Notes: generated from the sequence alone by a model not told the origin. A DNA stretch of 64,000 nucleotides from Sphaerotilus sulfidivorans (GCF_013426975.1 NZ_JACCPY010000001.1:186001-250000); one strand, 5' to 3'. Positions 26,889 to 36,233 are shown, counted from the first letter of the stretch. A program made the numbers and translations.

Positions 26889-27446
26889 TCAGCGCACCAG
26901 CGGCAGCAGCGCCCGGAAGTCCGCGGTGCCGGCGCGCTCCAGCCACTCGTAGATCACCATCTCGGTGGTGACGATCTCGGCGCCGTGGCGGGCCAGCCGC
27001 GCCAGGCCCGCCTCCCGGTTCGCCCGGGTGCGCGAGGAACTGGCGTCGGCCACCACCGCCAGCGCGAAGCCCGCCTCGAGCAGGCCCAGGCCGGTCTGCA
27101 GCACGCAGATGTGCGCCTCCATGCCGGTCAGGACGATCTGGCGGCGCCCGAAGCCGCGCAGCCGCTCGAGAAAGCCCGGCTCGCGGGTCGCGCCGAAGTG
27201 GATCTTCTCGATCACCGTGGCGCCGGCCGCGGCCATCGGCGCCTGCAGCGGCTCGACCGTCGCGCCCAGGCCCTGCGGATAGTGCTCGGTCACGAGCACC
27301 GGCACCTGCAGAGGCTGCGCCGCCTGCAGCAGCCGGCGGTTGTTCTCCACCGCCGCCGCGCCCTCGTCGATCGCCGGCGCCAGCCGCGCCTGCACGTCGA
27401 CCACCAGCAGCAGCGAGCGCCGCGCGTCCACCGTCGTCTGCATCAT
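26889..27446 (-). CDS. isochorismatase-like cysteine hydrolase
   Basis: 185 residues, one alpha/beta isochorismatase-family domain. The Cys-hydrolase triad is visible: D17 (LLVVDVQARL), K81 (IEKIHFGA) and C114 (TGMEAHICVLQT), with the cis-peptide region MEAH. Members hydrolyse amides or related bonds (nicotinamidase, ureidoacrylate or isochorismate hydrolysis); residue patterns do not fix the substrate here, and the length and HICVLQT motif resemble YcaC-like members. There are two adjacent ATG codons; AAGGA upstream suits either. Divergent from a PH-domain gene across 109 bp. Confidence 0.88.
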   Translation of the reverse strand: MMQTTVDARRSLLLVVDVQARLAPAIDEGAAAVENNRRLLQAAQPLQVPVLVTEHYPQGLGATVEPLQAPMAAAGATVIEKIHFGATREPGFLERLRGFGRRQIVLTGMEAHICVLQTGLGLLEAGFALAVVADASSSRTRANREAGLARLARHGAEIVTTEMVIYEWLERAGTADFRALLPLVR

Positions 27447-27555
27447 GCCTGTCCTTTCCGCTGTCCTGCCGTGATCGGACTATGCTGCACTGCCGCGCCC
27501 CTTGCGGCCCATCCGTGATTCCTCCAATGATTTCTCCAGTTCCAGGAGACTGAAC

Positions 27556-28164
27556 ATGTTCAAGAAGCTGGCCTCCGAGGCCCTCGGCCTGAGCGACATC
27601 GGCACCATCATCCAGCCCAAGGACTACGGCAGCGTCGACGCCGACGACTACCTCTTCCACGAGGACGGCGAGAAGATCTTCTTCCTGATCAAGTCGCGCA
27701 AGGACGAGTACTGCTTCACCAACCTGGCGCTGATCCATGTCGACGGCGACTCGGCCGTCTCGTCCAAGCGCACCATCAAGCGCCACGACTACGCCGACTC
27801 GGTCATCGAGCGCGTCACCATCGAGACCGCCGGCACTGTCGACATGGACGTGGAGCTGAAGTTCTCGATCGGCGGCACCGCCTTCAGCATCGATGTGCGC
27901 AAGCAGTTCCTCGAGCAGCTGAAGGACGTCTACAAGGCGCTGATCGCGATCGGCCGGCTGCAGGCGCGCGACGAGGAAAGCCGCAGCAACGCCTTCAAGG
28001 TGCTCGGCGCGATGTCGTCGATGTACCGCATCGGCCAGGTCGGCCTGCCGCGCGACCTGCCCGACCAGTTCAACGCGCTGCTCGACAACCTCAACGAGGC
28101 GGTGCTGGTGCGCCACGCCCGACGCGACTTCGGCGAGGTGTTCGGGCGCTACATCCACGCCTGA
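27556..28164 (+). CDS. bacterial PH-domain protein (DUF1696/YvbH-like)
   Basis: 202 residues. Nearly the whole N-terminal ~125 residues match the bacterial PH-fold family once called DUF1696: MFKKLASEALGLSDIG, VDADDYLFHEDGEKIFFLIKSRKDEYCFTNLALIHVDG, AVSSKRTIKR. The rest is a helical tail of ~75 residues. No signal or membrane segment, so cytoplasmic. The family's function is unknown; a structural or protein-binding role is often assumed. The start is set by CAGGAGA 7 bp upstream. It ends 10 bp from a convergent DUF2256 gene. Confidence 0.88.
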   Translation: MFKKLASEALGLSDIGTIIQPKDYGSVDADDYLFHEDGEKIFFLIKSRKDEYCFTNLALIHVDGDSAVSSKRTIKRHDYADSVIERVTIETAGTVDMDVELKFSIGGTAFSIDVRKQFLEQLKDVYKALIAIGRLQARDEESRSNAFKVLGAMSSMYRIGQVGLPRDLPDQFNALLDNLNEAVLVRHARRDFGEVFGRYIHA

Positions 28165-28174
28165 ACGGCACGCA

Positions 28175-28366
28175 TCAGGATCGTCTGACCGCAGCCGGCG
28201 CACGCCGGCAGGCCTCGGAGCAGTACTTCACCTCGTCCCAGCAGCGCGCCCAGGCGCGCCGCCAGCTCATCTCGCGTCCGCAGGCGGCACAGGGCTTGCT
28301 GGGCAGGCTGGACTTGTTGCCGCGAAAGCCGCGCGGCGATGACGAGGAAGGCGAACGCGAGGACAT
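28175..28366 (-). CDS. DUF2256 small Cys-rich protein
   Basis: 63 residues. It carries the DUF2256 consensus: KSSLPSKPCAACGREMSWRRAWARCWDEVKYCSEACRR. Two Cys pairs (CAAC, and Cys with CSEAC) suggest a small zinc-binding knuckle, though metal binding is inferred. The basic, Trp-rich sequence could bind nucleic acid; this is unproven. In many proteobacteria this tiny gene is missed because of its size. It is transcribed divergently from the SulP transporter and converges on the PH-domain gene with 10 bp between stops. The first ~20 residues (Ser-rich) are not conserved. Confidence 0.8.
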   Translation of the reverse strand: MSSRSPSSSSPRGFRGNKSSLPSKPCAACGREMSWRRAWARCWDEVKYCSEACRRAPAAVRRS

Positions 28367-28661
28367 GAGCGATCCGGAGACAAGGCAGCCATCGTCGGCG
28401 ATCCAGTCCGTGCCCGCACCGGCACGCGCGCATTCACCGATCCGCAGCCGCACCATCGCGATGCACAATCGCGACACCATGCACGCGGTTCCCCGCCCGA
28501 AAGACGCCGTCCGGCCCCTGAGCCGGCGCCGGCGCTTCATCGCGCTGCGCCACCACTGCGGCCCGCCCGCACGCACGCTCTCCTGATCGCCCCCGCGCCT
28601 TCCGCCCGCCGCGCTGGACGCGCGCCCGGCCCAGGCTCCGTTCCGTCTCCGGAGTGCCCGC

Positions 28662-30455
28662 GTGAATTCCCGTTCCCTGTCCGACACCCTGTCCGGTGTG
28701 CTCGCCACCCTGCCCGAGCGGCTGCACCGCTTTCGTCCCCGGCTGCTCGACAGCCTGCGCGGCTATGACCGCGGCCGCTTCCTGACCGACCTGGGCGCAG
28801 GCGCCACGGTGGGCATCGTCGCGCTGCCGCTGGCGATGGCCTTCGCGATCGCCAGCGGCGTCAAGCCCGAGCAAGGCCTGTACACCGCGATCATCGCCGG
28901 CTTCCTGATCTCGCTGCTGGGCGGATCGAGCGTGCAGATCGGCGGGCCGGCCGGCGCCTTCATCGTCATCGTCTTCGGCATCATCGAGCGCCACGGTCTG
29001 GCCAACCTGCTGATCGCGACGATGCTGGCCGGCGTGCTGCTGTTCCTGATGGGGCTGCTGAAACTGGGCGCGCTGGTGCGCTACATCCCGGTGTCGATCG
29101 TCATCGGCTTCACCAACGGCATCGCGGTGCTGATCGCGCTGTCGCAGCTGCGCGACCTGTTCGGACTGGACATCGCGAAGATGCCCGCCGACTTCTTCGC
29201 ACAGATCCACACGCTGTGGCTGCACCGCGAGAGCTTCAACCCCTGGGCCTTCGGCCTGGGCAGCGTCTGCCTGGCCGGACTGTTCGTCTGGGCACGGATC
29301 TTCAAGCCGGGAACCTTCCTGCCGCGCGAGATCGTCGAGGGCCGCAGCGCCCGGGTGGTCTCGCGCCTGCCCGGCCCGATCGTCGCGCTGGTCACGCTGA
29401 CCGCCTTCAGCACGCTGCTGGGGCTGCCGGTGGAGACGATCGGCTCGCGCTTCGGCGGCATTCCGCAGTCGCTGCCCGGCTTCGAGCCGCCGGACTTCGA
29501 CTGGGCCACCGCCAAGCAGCTGCTGATGCCCACGCTGACCATCGCGCTGCTGGGCGCGATCGAGTCGCTCCTGTGCGCGCGGGTGGCCGACAACATGATC
29601 GACGCGCCCCGCCACGACCCCAACCAGGAGCTGATGGCCCAGGGCGTGGCCAATGTGGTCGTGCCCTTCTTCGGCGGCATTCCGGCCACCGGCACCATCG
29701 CGCGCACCGTGACGAATGTGCGCGCCGGCGCCACCTCGCCGGTGGCGGGCATGCTGCACGCGCTGATCCTGCTGCTGATCATGCTGGCGGCCGCACCGCT
29801 GGCGCTGCATGTGCCGCTGGCGGTGCTGGCCGGCATCCTGCTGTTCGTCGCCTGGAACATGGGCGAGTGGCATGAGTTCGCGCGGCTGCGGCATTTCAGG
29901 CTGCCCTACCGCGCGGTGCTGCTGGGCACCTTTTTCCTGACGGTGATCTTCGACCTGACGGTGGCGGTCGAGGTCGGGCTGCTGCTGGCCTGCGGCTTCT
30001 TCATCTGGCGCATGAGCCAGCTCTTCCGCATCGAGCGCCTGGCGCCGGATCCCGAGATCGACGCCACCACCTTCCAGGACACCCTGCCCGGCGCCCAGGC
30101 CGGCATCGAGGTGCACAGCCTCTACGGCTCGCTGTTCTTCGGCGCGATCGGTCAGGTCGAGACACTGGCAGAGCGGCTGCGCCCCGACACCCGGGTGCTG
30201 GTGCTGGAGATGCACCGGCTGATCTCGGTCGACACCTCCGGCGTCGACGCGCTGGTGCAGCTGCACCGCCAGCTGCAGCGCCGCGGCGTGCGGCTGATCG
30301 TCGCGGCGCTCAACACGCAGCCGCGCTCGCTGCTGGAGCGCTCGGGCTTCGTCGCGCAGCTGGGAACCCATGGCGTGGCGCCCAGCCTCGGCGCGGCGAT
30401 GGAAGCCGCGGCCCTGGCCTGCGCCGCCGCCCCCGCTACCATGCGCGCACCATGA
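28662..30455 (+). CDS. SulP-family anion transporter with STAS domain
   Basis: 597 residues. Inner-membrane transporter of the SLC26/SulP family, with about 11-14 membrane helices between ~45 and ~450 ([24 protein letters not shown]..., [18 protein letters not shown], the central [15 protein letters not shown] loop). A cytoplasmic STAS domain follows (~475-575; [29 protein letters not shown]). Substrates in the family include sulfate, bicarbonate and dicarboxylates; none can be assigned. The start is GTG at 28662, with CCGGAG 8-13 bp upstream and the usual cytosolic N-terminus. The stop overlaps the xthA start by 4 bp (ATGA). Confidence 0.93.
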   Translation: MNSRSLSDTLSGVLATLPERLHRFRPRLLDSLRGYDRGRFLTDLGAGATVGIVALPLAMAFAIASGVKPEQGLYTAIIAGFLISLLGGSSVQIGGPAGAFIVIVFGIIERHGLANLLIATMLAGVLLFLMGLLKLGALVRYIPVSIVIGFTNGIAVLIALSQLRDLFGLDIAKMPADFFAQIHTLWLHRESFNPWAFGLGSVCLAGLFVWARIFKPGTFLPREIVEGRSARVVSRLPGPIVALVTLTAFSTLLGLPVETIGSRFGGIPQSLPGFEPPDFDWATAKQLLMPTLTIALLGAIESLLCARVADNMIDAPRHDPNQELMAQGVANVVVPFFGGIPATGTIARTVTNVRAGATSPVAGMLHALILLLIMLAAAPLALHVPLAVLAGILLFVAWNMGEWHEFARLRHFRLPYRAVLLGTFFLTVIFDLTVAVEVGLLLACGFFIWRMSQLFRIERLAPDPEIDATTFQDTLPGAQAGIEVHSLYGSLFFGAIGQVETLAERLRPDTRVLVLEMHRLISVDTSGVDALVQLHRQLQRRGVRLIVAALNTQPRSLLERSGFVAQLGTHGVAPSLGAAMEAAALACAAAPATMRAP

Positions 30456-31222
30456 AACTTGCCACCTGGAACGTCAACTCGCTGTCGGTGCGGCTGCCGC
30501 AGCTGCTCGACTGGCTCGCCGCCGCCACGCCCGACATCGTCGTGCTGCAGGAAACCAAGCTGAACGACGACAAGTTCCCCGCCGACGCGCTGCAGGCCGC
30601 CGGCTACGACTGCGCGTGGTTCGGCCAGAAGACCTACAACGGCGTGGCGCTGCTGGCCCGCTCAGGCCTGTCGATCACCGAGGTCACCCGCAACATTCCC
30701 GGCCTCGACGATCCGCAGGCGCGCGTGATCGCCGCGACGGTCGGAGGCCTGCGCATCGTCGGCGCCTATTTCCCCAACGGTCAGGCGCCGGACTCGGAGA
30801 AGTTCGTCTACAAGCGGGCGTGGCTGGCCGCGCTGCAGCGCTGGCTGGCGCAGGAGCTGGACGCGCATCCGGCGCTGGCACTGATGGGCGACTTCAACAT
30901 CGCGCCGGAGGACCGCGACGTGCACGATCCGGTCGCCTGGGCCGGCCAGATCCACTGCACCGACGAGGAGCGCGCCGCCTTCCGGGCGCTGCTCGACCTG
31001 GGCCTGAGCGATGCGTTCCGCCTGTTCGAGCAGCCCGAGCGCAGCTGGAGCTGGTGGGACTACCGCAACCTGGCGTTCCGCCGCAACCAGGGCCTGCGCA
31101 TCGACCACATCCTGCTGAGCGCGCCGCTGGCCGCACGCGCCTCGGCCTGCGGCATCGACCGCGGCCCGCGCCGCAACGAGCGCCCGAGCGATCACGCACC
31201 GGTCTGGGTGACGCTGCGATAG
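30452..31222 (+). CDS. xthA: exodeoxyribonuclease III (AP endonuclease)
   Basis: 256 residues, EEP-family nuclease for base-excision repair (abasic-site cleavage, 3'-exonuclease). Active-site blocks: TWNVNS, metal ligand E34 in VLQETK, GAYFPNG, GDFNIAP and terminal SDHAPV with the catalytic His. The start codon overlaps the SulP stop (ATGA), an unexpected operon partner that suggests transcriptional convenience rather than function. A bidirectional hairpin follows, though its T-run favours the opposite strand. Confidence 0.96.
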   Translation: MKLATWNVNSLSVRLPQLLDWLAAATPDIVVLQETKLNDDKFPADALQAAGYDCAWFGQKTYNGVALLARSGLSITEVTRNIPGLDDPQARVIAATVGGLRIVGAYFPNGQAPDSEKFVYKRAWLAALQRWLAQELDAHPALALMGDFNIAPEDRDVHDPVAWAGQIHCTDEERAAFRALLDLGLSDAFRLFEQPERSWSWWDYRNLAFRRNQGLRIDHILLSAPLAARASACGIDRGPRRNERPSDHAPVWVTLR

Positions 31223-31228
31223 CGGCAA

Positions 31229-31254
31229 CAAAAAAGGCGCCCCGCAGGGCGCCT
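31229..31254 (-). terminator. intrinsic terminator of PEP-CTERM gene 1
   Basis: An 8-bp GC-rich stem (AGGCGCCC / GGGCGCCT) with a CGCA loop at 31235-31254 is preceded on the plus strand by A6. Read on the minus strand it is a stem followed by T6, 38 bp after the PEP-CTERM stop codon. The same hairpin lies just after xthA and may also end that transcript, without a T-run. Confidence 0.85.
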
Positions 31255-31291
31255 GTCAATTCATGCCGGGAGAAGAACGGTCAGAAGGCGC

Positions 31292-31903
31292 TCAGGCGCG
31301 CTTGCCGTTCATGCGACGGCGGTTCATCAGGCCGAGTGCACCCAGACCGGCGAGCATCATCGCGTAGGTCTCGGGCTCCGGCACCACCGCAGCGACCGTC
31401 ACGTTGTCGACGGTCAGCGAGTTGCTGAAGGTCGGCGGCAGCACGGTCGAGCCGAAGTACAGGCGATAGACATCACCGGTATTGAGCGAGTAGGCAGCCG
31501 ACTGCAGCGTGGTCTCGGTGGCCTGCTGCACGAAGACGCGGTCCAGCTCGACGTTGGTGGAAGCGTTGTACAGCAAGTAGTAGCCATCGCCGACCGCATC
31601 GAAGCTGAGTTCATAGTCGCCGGCGGTGGTCACCTGGAAGGCAGACCAGATGACGTCGCCACCGTTGACACGAGCCGCCTGGTCGCCAGCCACGTCGACG
31701 ATCGACGAGGTGCCGCTGTACGAGCCCCACTGGAGATTGTTCCAGCCCTGGGTGGCCGAGATGTTGGCGAAGTTCTCGAAGCCGCCCGTGGCGACATTCG
31801 ACAGCTCGAAGTCGCCGTTGGCGATCACGTTCTGGGCCTGGGCACCGGCGGTGGCACCGATCGCCAGCAGGGCGACGGCGGCGGAAAGAATGGACTTGCG
31901 CAT
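31292..31903 (-). CDS. PEP-CTERM exported protein, paralog 1
   Basis: 203 residues. Signal peptide (MRKSILSAAVALLAIGATAGAQA) then a beta-rich domain beginning NVIANGDFELSN (a DUF642/carbohydrate-binding-like start). The PEP-CTERM sorting tail has VPEPETYA at 174-181, a hydrophobic stretch to ~194 and RRR at 195-197. Such proteins are processed by an exosortase (EpsH/XrtA type), usually together with exopolysaccharide secretion; no exosortase gene is in the window. The start is fixed by the signal peptide and GGAG 8 bp upstream. Paralogous to the gene at 32281. Confidence 0.9.
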   Translation of the reverse strand: MRKSILSAAVALLAIGATAGAQAQNVIANGDFELSNVATGGFENFANISATQGWNNLQWGSYSGTSSIVDVAGDQAARVNGGDVIWSAFQVTTAGDYELSFDAVGDGYYLLYNASTNVELDRVFVQQATETTLQSAAYSLNTGDVYRLYFGSTVLPPTFSNSLTVDNVTVAAVVPEPETYAMMLAGLGALGLMNRRRMNGKRA

Positions 31904-32189
31904 GAGGAATACTCCAGTCGAAGCGGGTTGGATGAGATGCAAACCCCTCTCGGGGCCGAGAAAGCACCATTTGCAGTCTAGGGTCCTGTCCCGGACAGCG
32001 ATCGAAGATTAAGGCGAATGGAGATTCCCATCTCCCCCGCAAACTGATGCCAACCCATGAACAGGGGTCGGTCAAATATCATCCACCCACCCTTAAAAAC
32101 CACCCCATCCGAGGGATCAAGTCAATCCAGGATATTATTCTTTCACTCAGGAAACCCTGAAACAAAACCCCTCGGCTCTGCGCCAGAAA
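31904..32189. other. leader/promoter region of PEP-CTERM gene 1
   Basis: A non-coding stretch, noticeably AT-richer than the rest of the window between about 32060 and 32190. On the minus strand it holds TAATAT (32132-32137, a good -10) next to the perfect inverted repeat TCAGG-AAAC-CCTGA (32147-32160), where a -35 or operator would sit. That would give a 5' leader of roughly 220 bases before the start at 31903. No clear sigma-54 site or open reading frame was found. Confidence 0.45.
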
Positions 32190-32220
32190 TAAAAACCCCC
32201 CGGACGCGGGCCCGGGGGGT
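32190..32220 (-). terminator. intrinsic terminator of PEP-CTERM gene 2
   Basis: A 9-bp stem (ACCCCCCGG / CCGGGGGGT, 32195-32203 and 32212-32220) with an 8-nt loop has A-rich sequence on its left, giving a T-run on the minus strand. A second hairpin (GCCGCAC-GCGA-GTGCGGC, 32245-32262) lies between it and the stop codon at 32281. Confidence 0.85.
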
Positions 32221-32280
32221 GGAGGCGAGAACAACCGCACACCTGCCGCACGCGAGTGCGGCGGGTGGGTCAGGCAGGCA

Positions 32281-32886
32281 TCAGGCCTTGCCGCCGAGGC
32301 GACGGCGGCGGCTCATCATGCCCAGCGCGCCCAGGCCGGCGAGCATCATCGCGTAGGTCTCGGGCTCCGGCACCGCTGCGGCCACCGACACGTTGTCGAT
32401 GTTCAGCGTCGGGTGGAAGTCCGGCGGGGTGACCATGCCGCCGAAGTAGATCTTGTACGACTCGCCGGCCACCAGGTTCGCGCTGGCGGTCTGGCTGGTC
32501 CAGGCGGCCGACGGGGTGACGAAGGAGTAGTCGACGATCGACGGCGTCCAGCCGGCACCGGTCAGGCCCCAGATGCCACCGCCCGAGTAGTCGAAGCTGA
32601 TGTCGTAGGTGCCGGTCACGGTGGCGGTGAAACCCGCGTACAGGATGTCGCCGGTGGCGATCTGGGCGAACTGCTCGCCCGCGACGTCGACCAGCTTGGT
32701 CACGCCGGTGCCGCCGGAGTAGTAGCCCCACTGCAGGTTGCCGAAGCCGACGGTGCTGACCTGCTCGAAGGTGCCGGTGGCCAGGTCGGGGTTGTCGAAG
32801 GTGCCGTTGGCGACCAGGTTGGTGGACGCGTGAGCGGCGGTGGCGGCCAGCAGCGAGGCGGCCAGGGCGATGAAGGTCTTGCGCAT
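32281..32886 (-). CDS. PEP-CTERM exported protein, paralog 2
   Basis: 201 residues, same plan as the neighbour: signal peptide (MRKTFIALAASLLAATAAHA), beta-rich domain opening TNLVANGTFDNPDLATGTFEQ, then PEP-CTERM tail with VPEPETYA at 172-179, hydrophobic helix and RRRR at 193-196. NLQWG-YSG, VDVAG-Q and the whole sorting tail (VPEPETYAMMLAGLGALG) are identical or near-identical to paralog 1, while the middles differ, so this is a tandem duplication with divergence. GGGAGAA 8 bp upstream supports the start. Expected at the cell surface or in the matrix after exosortase processing. Confidence 0.9.
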   Translation of the reverse strand: MRKTFIALAASLLAATAAHASTNLVANGTFDNPDLATGTFEQVSTVGFGNLQWGYYSGGTGVTKLVDVAGEQFAQIATGDILYAGFTATVTGTYDISFDYSGGGIWGLTGAGWTPSIVDYSFVTPSAAWTSQTASANLVAGESYKIYFGGMVTPPDFHPTLNIDNVSVAAAVPEPETYAMMLAGLGALGMMSRRRRLGGKA

Positions 32887-33321
32887 GAAATGGTTCTCCC
32901 GGTATGGAAAGGCTCGCGATGGACAGCCGCGACCCGCCTGTTTCCGTGGAATCCCGGCCTGGACCGGCATCCGCGGGGCTGACGACAGTGCCCACGGAAT
33001 GCAGCGTACGCCGCCCGATCCGGAAAATGCACCCATTTCTTGGCTTGACCCCGTGAACGCGGGAGAAACTCGGGCGCCGCCTGTGAATATGCCTCGGTCA
33101 GAAATCACCACCAGGCCCGGACAGCAGACAGCCATGGTGTTTTGCCACGACAGCCGCACGGGCGGCAGCGACACCGCGCCCCGTCCATCCCCTGGACAGG
33201 GTGATCCGGATTCAACCGTGACATGCTGCACGGAAAATACAGAATGACCCTTCATGCGGGGATTCATTCATCGCTGCCTTTTCGTGCGGCGATGGTATCC
33301 ATCATTCCTCGTTCAACCGAC
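32887..33321. other. divergent intergenic region, PEP-CTERM gene 2 / rlpA-like gene
   Basis: 435 bp without a supported gene. It must hold promoters for both flanking genes, but I see no convincing -35/-10 pair or sigma-54 site. The rightward reading frame is open from 33223, yet the extra N-terminal residues look unlike a signal sequence and are left out of the rlpA-like call. Confidence 0.5.
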
Positions 33322-33942
33322 ATGACGCCGATGATGATCGATCTGTCCTTCCTGAGCCGCTCGGGCTTCGGCCGGCGCGGCCTGCCGGCGCTGCTGGCGG
33401 CCGTGCTGCTGGCGGCCGGCTGCTCGAGCACGCCGGAGCGCGGCCAGCGCGGCAAGCGGGTCGATCCGGCCGCACGCGACGGCGCGCCGGCACGCTGGCC
33501 CTTCGACCTGAACCAGGTGCCCGATGCCGAGCCCCGGGTCGAACCGCTGCGCCGGGGCGGGCCGAACAAGCCCTATCAGGTGCTCGGGCGCAGCTATGTG
33601 CCGATGACCACCGACGAGCCGCTGCGCGAAAGCGGCCTGGCCTCCTGGTACGGCACCAAGTTCCACGGCGCTCCCACCGCCAGCGGCGAGATCTACGACA
33701 TGTACGCGATGACCGCCGCGCACCCGACGATGCCGCTGCCGAGCTATGCGCGGGTGCGCAATCCGCTCAACGGCCGCGAGGTGATCGTGCGGGTCAACGA
33801 CCGCGGCCCCTTTCACCCAGGCCGCATCATCGACCTGTCCCTGAGCGCGGCGGTGCGGCTGGGCGTGGCCGGCGGGGTCAGCCCGGTCGAGGTCGAGCGG
33901 CTGACGCACGACGACATCCGCAGCGGCCGCTGGCAGCGCTGA
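33322..33942 (+). CDS. RlpA-like septal lytic transglycosylase, lipoprotein
   Basis: 206 residues. Lipobox LLAAGC (acyl-Cys C34) then a linker and a double-psi beta-barrel (RlpA/expansin-like): GLASWYGTKFHGAPTASGEIYDMYAMTAAHPTMPLPSYARVRN, with catalytic-type Asp in VRVNDRGPF and the final IIDLSLSAAVRLG. RlpA proteins cleave glycan strands lacking stem peptides at the division septum. The C-terminal SPOR domain of E. coli RlpA is absent, so septal targeting by naked glycan binding is not expected. The start is uncertain: ATG codons at 33322, 33331 and 33334 all precede the signal and none has a strong ribosome site. Confidence 0.85.
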   Translation: MTPMMIDLSFLSRSGFGRRGLPALLAAVLLAAGCSSTPERGQRGKRVDPAARDGAPARWPFDLNQVPDAEPRVEPLRRGGPNKPYQVLGRSYVPMTTDEPLRESGLASWYGTKFHGAPTASGEIYDMYAMTAAHPTMPLPSYARVRNPLNGREVIVRVNDRGPFHPGRIIDLSLSAAVRLGVAGGVSPVEVERLTHDDIRSGRWQR

Positions 33943-33959
33943 CGCGCCCGCCCAGCGCT

Positions 33960-34979
33960 TCAGCCCACCACCACCGGCTCGGGCTCCAGGCGGATGCCGA
34001 AGCGGCCGTAGACGCTTTCCTGGATCGCACGCGCCAGCGTGATGACCTCCGCGCCACGGGCGTCGCCGCGGTTGACCAGCACCAGCGCCTGCTTTTCATA
34101 CACGCCCGCGCCGCCCACCGTCTTGCCCTTCCAGCCGCAGGCATCGATCAGCCAGCCGGCGGCAAGCTTGAAGCTGCCGTCGTCCATCGGGTAGTGCACC
34201 ACATGCGGATCGCGCGCGATGATGTCGCGGCACTGCTCGGGCGTGACCACCGGATTCTTGAAGAAGCTGCCGGCATTGCCGATCACCGCCGGGTCCGGCA
34301 GCTTGGCGCGGCGCACCTGGCAAACCCAGTCGAAGATCTGGCGCGCGTCGGGCGCGGTGATGCCGGTTTCCTCGATCTTGCGCTGCAGGTCCAGATAGCC
34401 CAGCTCGGGGCGCCACGGCCGCGGCAGGCGCAGGCACACCCGGGTGATGACGCTTTTCCCCGCCAGCTCGTGCTTGAAGACGCTGTCGCGGTAGCCGAAG
34501 CGGCACAGCCGGCCGTCGAGCGTGAAGCCCCGGCCGGTGACCAGGTCGACGCCGTCGAGCGACTCGAAGCGGTCCTGCAGCTCCAGCCCGTAGGCGCCGA
34601 TGTTCTGCACCGGCGCGGCGCCCGTCGTGCCGGGAATCAGCGCCAGATTCTCCAGCCCCGGCAGGCCCTGGTCGATGGTCCAGGCCACCAGCTCGTGCCA
34701 CGGCACGCCGGCACCGGCCTCGACGATGAAGGCGTCGCTGCGGGTCTCCAGCAGCCGGATGCCGCCGATGGCCACCTTCAGCACCACCGCGGAGACATCG
34801 CGCGCCAGCACGATGTTGCTGCCGCCACCGAGCACGAACTTCGGCGCACGGCCGAACTCGGGATGATCGACGACGCGGCGCACGTCGGCCTCCTCGTCGA
34901 TGTGGATCAGCGTCTGGGCGATGGCGGGCAGGCCGAAGGTGTTCCAGGCCCGCAGGTTGACGGCGGTTTCGATGCGCAT
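33960..34979 (-). CDS. murB: MurB, UDP-N-acetylenolpyruvoylglucosamine reductase
   Basis: 339 residues, type I MurB. Reduces UDP-GlcNAc-enolpyruvate to UDP-MurNAc in peptidoglycan synthesis, using FAD and NADPH. FAD-binding block [12 protein letters not shown], then [24 protein letters not shown], a GYRDSVFK substrate segment, the catalytic Ser in [12 protein letters not shown], and C-terminal [17 protein letters not shown]. The start at [18 protein letters not shown] is typical. Divergent from yajQ across 62 bp and convergent with the rlpA-like gene 17 bp away; two cell-wall genes end to end. Confidence 0.96.
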   Translation of the reverse strand: MRIETAVNLRAWNTFGLPAIAQTLIHIDEEADVRRVVDHPEFGRAPKFVLGGGSNIVLARDVSAVVLKVAIGGIRLLETRSDAFIVEAGAGVPWHELVAWTIDQGLPGLENLALIPGTTGAAPVQNIGAYGLELQDRFESLDGVDLVTGRGFTLDGRLCRFGYRDSVFKHELAGKSVITRVCLRLPRPWRPELGYLDLQRKIEETGITAPDARQIFDWVCQVRRAKLPDPAVIGNAGSFFKNPVVTPEQCRDIIARDPHVVHYPMDDGSFKLAAGWLIDACGWKGKTVGGAGVYEKQALVLVNRGDARGAEVITLARAIQESVYGRFGIRLEPEPVVVG

Positions 34980-35041
34980 GGCAGAATTTTCCCCTGTTTC
35001 CGAACCCCTTCGACGCCCGTCGTCCAGAAAGAGAACCCGCC

Positions 35042-35530
35042 ATGCCCAGCTTCGACACCGTCCTCGAACCCGATCTCGTCGAGGTGCGCAATGCCATCGA
35101 CCAGTCGAACAAGGAAATCAGCACCCGCTTCGACTTCAAGGGCAGCGATGCCAAGGTCGAGCTGAAGGACAAGGAGATCACGCTCTTCGCCGACAACGAC
35201 CTGCAGCTGAAGAACGTCACCGACATCGTGCTGGGCAAGATGGCCAAGCGGGGCGTCGACATCCGCTTCCTCGACCTGACCGCCACGCCGGAAAAGATGA
35301 GCCATGACAAGCTCAAGCAGAAGGTGACCGTGAAGGCCGGCATCGAGAGCGATCTGGCCAAGAAGATCCAGAAGGCGATCAAGGACAGCAAGATGAAGGT
35401 CCAGGCCAGCATCCAGGGCGACACGGTGCGCGTGACCGGCGCCAAGCGCGACGACCTGCAGGCCGCGATGGCGCTGTTGAAGAAGACCGTCACCGAGGCG
35501 CCGCTGAGCTTCAACAACTTCCGCGACTGA
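35042..35530 (+). CDS. yajQ: YajQ-family nucleotide-binding protein
   Basis: 162 residues, full-length YajQ (UPF0234): [35 protein letters not shown] at the front and SFNNFRD at the end, with two ferredoxin-like repeats between. Some members bind cyclic di-GMP and act with a transcription factor; others are only known to bind nucleotides, so the c-di-GMP role is family inference. A diguanylate cyclase is encoded elsewhere in the window but is not linked. Divergent from murB. Confidence 0.95.
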   Translation: MPSFDTVLEPDLVEVRNAIDQSNKEISTRFDFKGSDAKVELKDKEITLFADNDLQLKNVTDIVLGKMAKRGVDIRFLDLTATPEKMSHDKLKQKVTVKAGIESDLAKKIQKAIKDSKMKVQASIQGDTVRVTGAKRDDLQAAMALLKKTVTEAPLSFNNFRD

Positions 35531-35561
35531 TGGACTGACCGAGGGCGCTGGCCCTGACCGC

Positions 35562-35577
35562 GCGCGTCGAGACGCGC
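35562..35577. terminator. small hairpin between convergent yajQ and the membrane-protein gene
   Basis: GCGCGTC-GA-GACGCGC sits in the 55-bp gap between the two convergent stop codons. It can fold on either strand but has no T-run, so it is at best a weak or Rho-assisted bidirectional terminator. Confidence 0.3.
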
Positions 35578-35585
35578 CGTGCCGC

Positions 35586-36233
35586 TCAGCGCGGCGTATC
35601 GGCCTCGGCGGCGGTGGAGGTCTCGGCCATGCGGCGGCGCTCCACCGGCCGGTTCAGCAGCGTCGGCAGCGAAGGCGGCAGCACCTGGGCCGGCGCGGTG
35701 CGGCTGCTGCGCCGCCGCCGCCGCGCCGGGGGCGTCACTGGCTCCAGCACCTCGCCGACGGGCATGTCCGCCGGCTCCAGCCCGGCCTTCAGATGGCGGC
35801 GCACCACCCCGCCGATCAGGTCGCTCTCGCGAAATCCCAGCCCGTCGACCGCCAGGAAGCGCGAGGAATACTCGCCCAGCTCGCCCTCGGTGTCGCGCAC
35901 CTTCCAGCCGGCGCCCCGGTAGCGGCGCGCGATGCCGCGGTTGAGCACCCATCCGGTGATCAGCATCGACAGGCCGGAAGACATCAGCGCCAGCGCCAGC
36001 GAGGCCACCACCGGCCAGGTGCGCAGATGGCGCCACTGGCGCGCATGGGCCAGCGCGATGCCGGCGCCCAGCACCGGCCAGGACAGACCGCCGCCACCGC
36101 CGGCGTCCAGCAGCACGAACAGCTCGGCCACCGCCGCAGCGACGCCGCCCAGCACCAGCACCGCATCGGTCCCGAGGGACACGTCGGTGTGCCGGTGCAG
36201 CACGGGATGGACGAAGGTGAGCGTCTTCTTCAT
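35586..36233 (-). CDS. membrane protein of unknown function
   Basis: 215 residues from the chosen start MKKTLTFVHP. Two to three hydrophobic helices in the first half (around AVLVLGGVAAAVAELFVLL, LSWPVLGAGIALAHA and VVASLALALMSSGLSMLITGW). A soluble segment follows that includes GWKVRDTEGELGEYSSRFLAVDGLGFRES, then an Arg-rich, low-complexity C-terminus (PARRRRRSSRT...). I do not recognise the family. No clear Shine-Dalgarno sequence is present, and an in-frame start at 36350 would add 39 residues with no obvious feature, so the N-terminus is uncertain. The 179-bp gap to the divergent acyl-CoA dehydrogenase is presumably a double promoter. Confidence 0.6.
   Translation of the reverse strand: MKKTLTFVHPVLHRHTDVSLGTDAVLVLGGVAAAVAELFVLLDAGGGGGLSWPVLGAGIALAHARQWRHLRTWPVVASLALALMSSGLSMLITGWVLNRGIARRYRGAGWKVRDTEGELGEYSSRFLAVDGLGFRESDLIGGVVRRHLKAGLEPADMPVGEVLEPVTPPARRRRRSSRTAPAQVLPPSLPTLLNRPVERRRMAETSTAAEADTPR

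Noticed and set aside
28461-28586. A 41-codon rightward frame in the gap before the SulP gene
   Set aside because: Basic, low-complexity text with no ribosome site and no recognisable motif; not counted as a gene.
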